64,000 nt of DNA from Rutpela maculata (taxonomy: Eukaryota; Arthropoda; Insecta; Coleoptera; Cerambycidae): positions 164,423,348-164,487,347 of the forward strand of contig OW386289.2 in the NCBI GenBank assembly GCA_936432065.2. The letters run 5' to 3'. Shown piece after piece: positions 56,410 through 64,000 of the stretch. The translations under genes were made by a program, and so were the position numbers. Numbering within the stretch: the stretch's first letter is position 1; each line of letters opens with the position of its first letter. Below the pieces are notes generated by a model, which saw only the letters and a program-made list of their open reading frames with translations, made no database searches and was not told the DNA's origin.

Positions 56410-58436
56410 ATTTTAATATTAATAGATTGTAGACAGTCTTATTATTCATAAAACTATATAAAATTATTAACCCTCGTTAACATCCTGTATATTGGTTATC
56501 GAAGTTCCGTTATGAAAATTAGTCTACGCCCATGGGGCCAGACTAAGTACAGGTGGTAAACAACCCTTGAATATGGAAAGAGTTTCTCGGAGGAATCATA
56601 TGCAAATGATGTATTCCCCCAAGCATAATATACGTATATGGCCCAAAGTTTTTATGTGTCTGCGGCCCTGTTACTTCCAGCATGTTTGCGTTACTCACAA
56701 TTCGTTCTCATAAAAAATTAACTGCTGCTAAAACAATGCCTCAGCCCAACAAAGGAAATCAAACTACACGGAAACATCTTACAGTTTCACGTCCCTTGGG
56801 AGGTTTATTTAGCAAGGGGATATTTTTTCTCTTCAAAGAGGTTGCTCGAGAGATTCGATAAAACACAGATGATCTCGAGACGCGTTTAAAATATCCTAGA
56901 AATTTATTGAAAACAGGGGTTATTTGTTGATATTTCATAAAATCGATTCTCAATGTTTGTTCATGCCAAAACTATTCGGCGCAACTCTAGCAGAGGGAGA
57001 ATTTTACGTTCCAGATATATTTAAATTAGATTGTTTTTAGGCTAGATTATTTTTTTAGGTTATAAGAATATATTGTCAGCAACTGAAAACTAGAATGCAC
57101 CTAGATCAATATATTTTTTTACACGGAACTAGTAACTAAACAGTTATTTTTTATCTTTATTGTTCAAACAAGTATTCACAGTCTGCAACGATCTTAGTAG
57201 CCTTAAAAATAAACATTTTAAACACTTTAAAGTAAAATTGATTTATCACCTTAATCTACGTACATTTTGTTCGAATTTGAGAGACACACTGTTGCAGTTT
57301 TGATTTTGTGTACATCCTCGTTTATTTAATTCCTTAATCAGGTTAGAAATTCGCAATGAAATCGGTTTTCAGAGGGAACGATTTACATCTTTGCAGATGC
57401 TGTTTACCCAAAATAAATTTTATAGCTGTTCTCTGAATGTAAAAAAATATAAATCAAATGAATCCATCTCCAAGTGGTGAGGGTTGTAAGGAGAGGTCTT
57501 TAAGTGGATTTAGGTCATTCTCACTCAATTGGGCAGGGTTCTAGACATATATGGATGAAACTAAATCAGCAAGGCCCGATTACTCTGAATTACCGCACCC
57601 TGAAATTACAGTTATGTGTTCATCTGTGTATCTGGATTTTCGAGTGTTTGTATTTATAACAACAAACAATGTATGTGTCTATTTAACCTTTATAAATTAA
57701 AAGTAAAACAGGGATAGAACTAGAAGTGAATCATATTATATTTTTTAAATAAATGATGATGACATTAAAAAAAATTGCATAAAACTAAGGAGCCTAAAAA
57801 GTTTAGTTATATACCGAATTAAATCGGCCTATAAAATAATCTGTTACAGCATTTATATAACAAAAAATTGGGATATGTATAATTACCGGCCAATAGAATC
57901 CAATAAATAGCTATGTAAAAGCTACTTAACTAAACCTGAAAATTACCAGTATGTCATTTCCATAAATTTTATATTATTTCATACACCATATTTTTCAAAG
58001 ATACATTTAATTATGTATTATGTTTCAAATAATTAATTTATGTACATTAATAAAAGTTTTAGTTACATATGAGGAATAATTTGTAGAACATTTTTCATTA
58101 AAAATCTTGATCAGTCTTAACTTAATATGCAGAATTTTGATGGCCATTGATGTTTTATGAAATATCATAGCATATGTCAACAGTAAAATTTTAATTGAAA
58201 ATTAATTTTAAGTTTAGTAATCTTTTGAAAATTGAAATTTTAATGCACATGCATTGTCACAAGACGGATAAGTCGAAACAAGGATTGAATATCTTTCCAT
58301 ATTTTATAAGTTCCAAGCTTCCGTAGATAAAACTGGTCCGAGAGGAGAAAGCATTTTAAATTATTCAATCAAGAGTAATTATACAATAATGCATCGATAA
58401 TGAGAACTTGTAGCAAAATTTCTGATTTGGGTACTC
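56410..58436. other. Unassigned AT-rich DNA
   Basis: No gene, hairpin or repeat was recognised in this 2-kb stretch. Confidence 0.35.
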
Positions 58437-58438
58437 AT

Positions 58439-58531
58439 ATTCCAGAAAATTTAAGAATGTTCTGGAACACTCTAGAAACTTTTTGAGCCTTTTAAAATAT
58501 TCCAGTATGTTTTGTAATATTCCAGAAAATA
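58439..58531 (+). promoter_or_regulatory. Cluster of heat-shock-element-like sites
   Basis: TTCCAGAAAA (58439), gTTCTgGAACaCTCTaGAAA (58459-58478, four alternating units with one mismatch), TTCCAGtatg (58500) and TTCCAGAAAA (58520) lie within 93 bp. Downstream is a GC-richer stretch (58550-58900) with frames at 58586-58795 and 58618-58902 that I do not recognise, and a TATAAAG at about 58692. A heat-responsive promoter is possible but there is no identified gene. Confidence 0.35.
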
Positions 58532-58539
58532 TGACCATT

Positions 58540-59352
58540 AACAAAACGCAGGGCTAGACGCCGCGCGTTCTGGGTATAGACCTCAGTGTCAACTGTTTTT
58601 CCCTCGGTCAGCTCTAAGTGGCTCTCTCCCGTGTCTGTGACGCAAACAATCTCCTTGTACATGTCCCTGATGATTCTGCCTCAGACGTCGTTTATAAAGA
58701 AGCCTTCAAAATTCCGCGCGAACGTAGTTGCGGACACAGGTTACCTACAATGGGAATACCATGTCGTTCTATGGCGAAAAATAGATATTTTCTAGATAAA
58801 AACTTAGAGATGAATAAATGTGTTTTAAAATGTGTTTTAACCGCCTTCCATGTCACCTCCATGATCCTCTTAAGTCTAGAAGAACTAGATTTGTCTGAGT
58901 AAAGGAGACGTAAACCATATTAGATTAAGGATAAGTAAAAACTGTAAATTTTCTCAATGCTCCAGACTGCAACGCGTCTCACAGTCACACAGTGGCCGCT
59001 TCTACTTGCTCGGGTCTCAGTTAAGTGTTAAACTATATTTCTATGCCCACAACATTTATAAGTTTTTTTTCGGTAGAAAAACTTTTTTGGTCCCCCCCGC
59101 TCATCAATTTCTTGGAGGAATTATTATTTATTTATTTACAGAGTTAGCTTCTTAAGATTATGAAGTTGGCAAATTTGAAAAATAACCCCCAAAAAAAGTT
59201 GGCTCGCTACGCCTCTGGGTGCCATAAGTACCGAGCGCGTTATAGTGCGAGCGCTATTATTGATTTATTATCATATTATTCGTACCAGATAGAGCCGATA
59301 GCGAATCAGGAGGAGAAAAACATTTGCGTTTTAAATATATAGAAGGTTTATT
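58540..59352. other. Unassigned GC-richer DNA after the HSE-like cluster
   Basis: The frame 58618-58902 (94 codons) has no recognised domain. Two overlapping frames in the same stretch make a real coding exon uncertain. Confidence 0.3.
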
Positions 59353-59480
59353 TAAACACTAGCTGATGCCCGCGACTTCGTTCACGTGGAAGACTTCTTG
59401 CGCGCGGAATTAAGAACATTCACATACTAACTTATGCCAATAAAGAAGTACTACATACTCACTGACCACTCCTATAGTAC

Positions 59481-59765
59481 TCAGGAAGTACACTCGAGGG
59501 AACCCATTGCGTATCCTTGGTACCCAAGAAAATCCACTGTGCATTCATTGCACCCAAGAAAATCTTCTGCGCATCCATAGTACTCGGAGAAACCTACTGC
59601 GCATCCATTGTACTCGAGGAAACCCACTGCGCATCCATGGTACTCGGGGAAACCCACTGCGCATCTACAGTACTCTGGGAAACCTACTGCGCATCCATTG
59701 TACTCAAAGAAACCTACTGCGCATCCATAGTATTCGGGGAAACCCACTGCGCATCGCAATTTCAT
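59481..59765. repeat. 30-bp tandem array, about 9.5 units
   Basis: Unit of the form TACTCGAGGAAACCCACTGC plus GCATCCATTG. Because 30 is a multiple of three, it yields open frames with a ten-residue repeat on both strands (for example CAVGFPEYYG on the minus strand). These frames have no start context or flanking gene and should not be annotated as proteins. Confidence 0.9.
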
Positions 59766-60494
59766 AACAATTCGTTATTCTATTTTTGTGTTAAAAAAAA
59801 AAGTTATTTTAATCAACAATAAAACACATGGCGGGTATGTGTCTTTCATGCTTAAAAACATGCTCGTCGCTGGAATATCACGTCTCTGACTTAGGCGATT
59901 TCAGAGATGCGGGTACCCTTTAGAACATCTACCACCCCCGTTTTCACCCCTTCAAAAAGTGAAAATCGAAATTTTGTCTTACTCGTGTCTAACAGATTCC
60001 AATAAGTAGTTCTTCTGCCAAATTTCATGCTTTCGGTCTAACCGTTTCCGAAACCTACCTCTCCCCGTTCACCCGGTCGGGGGTCTCTTTTTGAAAACCG
60101 TCTAATACGTATCTCCTTATTTCCTCAGAAGAGCCCGTCGCTGGAATATCACGTTTCTGACTTACGCGATTTCAGAGATACAGGTACCCTTTAGACCATC
60201 TACCACTCCCGTTTTTATCCCTTCAAAAAGTGAAAATCGAAATTTCGTTTTACGCGTATCTAATAGATTTCAACAGAACATATTTCTGCAAAATTTCACG
60301 CATCTAGATCTAACCGTTTCCGAAAAAGCCTAAAACTTCAACCCTTTTTTCACCTCTTATTGGGTCGAAATTCGAAAAATTCCTTCTTGGTTACCTACGT
60401 CATTCGAGGAACCTCTATGCAAAATTTGAAGTTTCTAGACCTAGCGGTTTGAGCTGTGCGTTGATAGATCAGTGAGTGAGTCAGTCAGTCAGGG

Positions 60495-60516
60495 TCAGGG
60501 TGTATTAATACACCCT
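60495..60516. repeat. 22-bp perfect palindrome
   Basis: CAGGGTGTAT-TAATACACCCTG lies between the GTCAGTCAG tail and the mariner-like element. Each half looks like a mariner-type terminal sequence, so it may be a head-to-head excision or insertion scar. Confidence 0.55.
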
Positions 60517-60538
60517 GGTCAGGGTATTCTTTTATATA

Positions 60539-62775
60539 CAATGTGTTCCGCTTTTCTTAAATCCACCCTAATATCTCAGTTATTAATAATGCGATTTTCT
60601 TCGAATTTGGGTGGTAATTATATGTAGGAAAAATGAATTAGTTGGCATAGTAAACATTTTCATTTTTCATTGGCGTAAGGTTTTAGGGGGTAAAAAGTGG
60701 TCAACTCTTCAGCAAAAGGATATTAGGGCTTATTTTAGACAAATTTTTCTATCATATTTGGATTTAGCATGTCCAAAAACCCCTTAATCCATATTCTCCA
60801 TGATCTCAAAAACGGATTATGGTAGAAACGAAAAATTAATCAATTTCTTAATATATCAGTTATTAATAATGCGATTTTCTTCAAATTTGGGTGGTAATTA
60901 TATGTTGGAAAAATAAATTATTTGGCACAGTAAAAATTTTCATTCTTCATTGGCGTGCAGTTTTATGGGGTAAAATAAGGTAGGTTTTTTTGGCAAAAGG
61001 ATATTAGGGTTTATTTTAGACAAATTTTTCTATCATATTTGGATTCAGCATGTCCATATTCTTCATGATCTCAAAAACGGATTATGGCAGAAACGGAATA
61101 TTAATTAATTTCTTAAAAAAACACTTTTTAATTTTTTGCTATAACAAACCTAAAAACAACTTTTTTTTATAAATTCTGGTCTCTTCAACATAACCACCTT
61201 CCAGTGATACCACACCGTTTGTCGTAAATGTTGCCTCGTCACTAAATATTATGTTCTTTAAAAAAATCTGTCGTTAAGATAGTTACCTTGCAACCATAGG
61301 CTTTAATCAAAAGTGCTTCGAAAAACAAGTTTTTATTTGATAATTGTCAAAAGTTAAACAGTGTTATTTAATTTATTAATCTTACTGATAATGGCAGAAA
61401 ATCGGAGAGTGGTTCTTACAATTGAAGAAAGAGTTGAAATTAATTGGTGATAATGATAGATCTACGCTTCAGGTTGCTCGAATATTTAAGCAACGTCATC
61501 GTGATCGAGCACCAATTTGGCACAAAACCGTTGGTGACATCAACAAACTGTTTGGAAGAACCGGAGCCATTTTCAAGACAAGACGAAGAAGGTACAATTT
61601 AAATTTACGACAATATCCAGACGACGAATGCATTTTAACAGAATTTCGGAACAATCCAAATGGTAGTATAAGGGCAGATGCGAGAACACTAAATTTAACC
61701 AAAAATAAAATATGGAGGTGTTTGAAACGCAGTAGGATTACTGCATTTAAACCAACATTTTTGCATACTCTTTTAGAAGGTGATTTTGAACGGCGGTTTG
61801 AATTTCGCCTATGGTTGCAAGGTAAACTATCTTAACGACAGATTTTTTTTAAAGAACATACTGTTTAGTGACGAGGCAACATTTACGACAAACGGTGTGG
61901 TATCTAGTCAAAATTGTAGATTTTGGGCAGCCGAAAATCCCAACTTTGTAATTAACTGTAAAAACCAATACAGTGAAAAAGTTAACGTGTGGTGTGGCAT
62001 ATTAAACTAACAAATTGTTGCCCCCTTTTTCTTGGATAATCTCAACGCAGAAAATTTTCTAAATTTTTACAAAATGATGTAGATGATTTTTTTTTGGAAA
62101 TGTCTTTAGCACAGAGAGAAAATGCATAGTTAGATGGTGCCTCGGCGCTCAATTCTCTGATAGTTAGAAATTTTTTAAATGCAAATTTCCCTATGAAGTG
62201 GATAGGTAGAAATAGCCGTTTAGAACCGTGGCCCCCTAGAACGCCTGATATTACCCCTTGTGACTTTTTTCTATGGGGGTACATGAAAAGTAAAGTGTAT
62301 GCTACTCGACGGCGTAACAGGCAAGAGCTTTGCCATACGATTAGGTAAGCATGTCAAGAAATTACTCCCCAAACTTTAAGAAAAGTGATTGACCGGTTGA
62401 TAAGGGTTGTTGAAAATTGTATTTTATTGGAAGGCGGTTATGTTGAAGAGACCAGAATTTTGAAAAAAGTTGTGTTTAGGTTTGTTATAGCAATTAATCC
62501 GTTTTTGAGATCATGGAGAATATGGATTAAGGGCTTTTTGGACATGCTGAATCCAAATATGATAGAAAAATTTGTCTAAAATAAGCCCTAATATCCTTTT
62601 GCCAAAAGACCTACCCTATTTTATCCCCTAAAACCGCACGCCAATGAAGAATGAAAATTTTTACTATGCCAAATAATTCATTTTTCCTACATATAATTAC
62701 CATCCAAATTTGAAGAAAATCGCATTATTAATAACTGAGATATTAAGGTGGATTTATGAAAAGCGGGACACACTG
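60539..62775 (+). mobile_element. 2.24-kb mariner-like element with rearranged left end
   Basis: CAATGTGTTCCGCTTTTC (left) and GAAAAGCGGGACACACTG (right) are terminal inverted repeats, each flanked by TA (60537-60538, 62776-62777). The left 300 bp are an inverted copy of the right end. 60838-61310 is a second, inverted, internally deleted copy that joins right-end sequence to a piece of transposase (61192-61300 is the reverse complement of about 61803-61906). The intact-orientation transposase follows at 61391-62579. Confidence 0.75.
61391..62579 (+). pseudogene. Tc1/mariner-superfamily transposase with DUF4817-like N-terminus
   Basis: The start ATG at 61391 gives RRVVLTIEERVEI; after a frameshift comes LIGDNDRSTLQVARIFKQRH, RDRAPIWHKTVGDINKLF (helix-turn-helix of the type found in insect DUF4817 proteins), YPDDECILTEFRNNPNGSI and FKPTFLHTLLEGDFERRFEF. 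Catalytic regions: LFSDEATFTTNGVV (first aspartate, about 61868), then WCGIL, DGASALNSLIVRNFLN (second, about 62132), and WPPRTPDITPCDFFLWGYMK plus SKVYATRRRNRQEL (third, about 62240-62310). The C-terminus ends at 62579 (NMIEKFV). At least three frameshifts and a stop near 62349 inactivate it. A different subfamily from the 25.6-kb transposase. Confidence 0.8.
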
Positions 62776-62814
62776 TATGTAGATTAGGATCATGATGTCT
62801 AGTTATAGGAAAAG

Positions 62815-63041
62815 GTAATCGCACAGATCTACAAAAAAGATCTTGTCCTATAGTTGTAATCTAAATTTCTAAAGTATTTTGACGCTCTGAAACCAATTTT
62901 GAACAAAAAAAAAAAAAAATTAAAAAAACTGACAGGATAGAAAAATGTTTTGTCCAAAATTGGCTTCAGCGCGTCAAAATACTTCAGAAAAGTTGGATCA
63001 GAACCTTAGGACAAGACCTATTTTTTGTAGACCTGCGTTAC
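62815..63041. repeat. 227-bp hairpin (MITE-like)
   Basis: GTAATCGCACAGATCTACAA at the left and TTGTAGACCTGCGTTAC at the right are inverted, and the arms continue for about 95 bp (AAGTATTTTGACGC in both). The loop is A-rich (62910-62930). It starts 38 bp after the mariner-like element. Confidence 0.65.
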
Positions 63042-63101
63042 TTTCTATGATATTAAGATAATGTAATAGTTAACTTTCACGATTTCTTTGTTGAAGGTAA
63101 C

Positions 63102-64000
63102 AGTTTCTTTCTAGAGAAAATTATATACTTAAAGATTTTTTATTTCATTTTATCTGAACAGTCAACACCGTAAATCTTAGTCATACCCGACTAACTGTAT
63201 TATTGGTAGGAATTTTATTCCACCACGTTTTTTATGACGATTAATATGTTATATCACAAAAAAGTTTAATTTTGAGAGACATTAAAAACGCGTTACAACG
63301 AATGGCACGTGGAGGAGATATTAATTAAAGTAATATGGAGTAATAAAAATCACGTCACAAAGGTAGATGGAATTCGTAATTAATGCTGTCAATTAACTAA
63401 TTGATGATGGAAAGCTTTCCAGAATTCATTGTATAAGCAGAAATATTTTGTACATTAAATATGTGTAATCATTTTGAGAAAGGTGAAGGTTTTTTTTCAG
63501 TAAACGTGGACTTAGCACGTTTGACGTACTTATCGTAGTTTCTTTCTAGAGAAAATGATATGCTTAAGGATTTTTTATTTCATTTTATCTGAACAGTCAA
63601 CACCGTAAATCTTACTCATACCCGACTAACTGCATTATTAGTAGAAATTTTATTCCACCACATTTTTTTTGACTATCAATATGTTAGATCATAAAATAGC
63701 TTATAATCCAGACGTTTTAGTTGTAAAATAAACACAATAAAAAAAAATATTTTTCGTAGGGCACGAATTTGGCAGCAAAAGTGTAAAACGCCTGTAGTAT
63801 TAATTTTGAGAGACATTAAAAACGCGTTACAACGAATGACACGTGGAGGAGATATTAATTAAAATAATATGGAGTAATATAAATCACGTCACAAAGTAAC
63901 TCGTAATTAATGATGTCAATTAAGTAATTGGTGATGGAAAGCTTTCCAGAATTTATTTTATAATCAGAATTATTTTGTACATTAAATGTGTGTAATCATT
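63102..64000 (+). repeat. Tandem duplication of about 440-540 bp, two units
   Basis: Unit 1 starts GTTTCTTTCTAGAGAAAA at 63104 and unit 2 with the same phrase at 63539, continuing to the window end. Shared blocks include GAACAGTCAACACCGTAAAT, AAAAACGCGTTACAACGAAT, CACGTGGAGGAGATATTAAT and GATGGAAAGCTTTCCAGAAT. Unit 2 carries about 105 bp more (63690-63800). Divergence is low (a few per cent). No coding sequence; the CACGTG E-box core is kept in both units. Confidence 0.8.

Larger units (their letters stand above)
59357..60536 (+). mobile_element. Dispersed insect repeat with TAGCTGATGCCCGCGACTTC head
   Basis: The head CTAGCTGATGCCCGCGACTT at 59359 and the terminal block GTGCGTTGATAGATCAGTGA followed by GTCAGTCAGTCAGG (60460-60492) are the two ends of a repeat seen in many arthropod genomes, usually filed with RTE/SINE- or Helitron-type repeats; I cannot decide which. 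Inside are a 30-bp tandem array (59481-59765) and a roughly 272-bp tandem duplication (from 59861 and 60133; both start CGTCGCTGGAATATCACGT) containing AAATTTCA and TCTAACCGTTTCCGAAA blocks. No coding sequence. Confidence 0.55.

Noticed and set aside
59481..59822. Ten-residue repeat proteins on both strands
   Set aside because: Artefact of a 30-bp tandem array (multiple of three); no flanking coding sequence.

Overview
The window looks like gene-poor, AT-rich euchromatin or pericentromeric DNA from an insect nuclear genome, probably a beetle. There are no bacterial-type genes, no operons and no complete host gene. What can be recognised is almost entirely mobile DNA in various states of decay: non-LTR retrotransposon reverse transcriptases on both strands, a Penelope-like GIY-YIG remnant, Tc1/mariner-type DDE transposases, a 5S-rRNA-derived SINE, several hairpin or TIR elements, and two families of short non-autonomous elements built like Helentron-derived HINEs. 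The beetle assignment is an inference. It rests on the element mix and on one possible first exon at 1702-1829 that resembles, from memory only, a short protein family common in beetle genomes.

Layout. 1-700: 3' end of a non-LTR element. 700-8500: mostly unrecognised AT-rich DNA with a possible exon and a 76-bp minisatellite (5140-5420). 8500-11760: HINE-like family B (two copies) beside and inside a 2.5-kb element with about 500-bp terminal inverted repeats and a cysteine-rich coding remnant. 12730-14490: Penelope-like remnants. 14500-17700: HINE-like family A copies, a reverse transcriptase and a split transposase. 18400-23700: hairpin/MITE-type elements and short repeats. 25000-28500: a DDE transposase interrupted by a 5S-type SINE, lying between AT-rich arrays of family D. 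29700-35600: five family-A copies, two reverse-transcriptase remnants and a TTAA-flanked TIR element. 36300-40900: mariner-like and reverse-transcriptase fragments, an 800-bp palindrome and another TIR element. 42300-43900: family D again. 45400-52860: a reverse-transcriptase fragment, then a nested stack in which a palindromic TA-flanked element is split by two retrotransposons that each carry a family-A insertion. 54000-56400: more retrotransposon debris and a third family-D copy. 58400-58530: a heat-shock-element-like cluster. 59350-62800: a dispersed repeat with a 30-bp array, abutting a 2.2-kb mariner-like element with rearranged ends. 63100-64000: a tandem duplication.

Family A is the main internal system. 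Ten copies, most 690-840 bp, share an AACCGCTGCCC left end, a subterminal inverted repeat (TACTTCCAC(A/G)TCCAG), a right terminal hairpin and an internal CAGACAGACCGA microsatellite whose length varies roughly seven-fold. Two copies sit inside recognisable reading frames, and removing them restores those frames with no target-site duplication. This fits rolling-circle (Helentron-type) insertion and not cut-and-paste. No Rep/helicase is present in the window, so the autonomous partner must lie elsewhere. None of the long reading frames that cross the microsatellites are genes.
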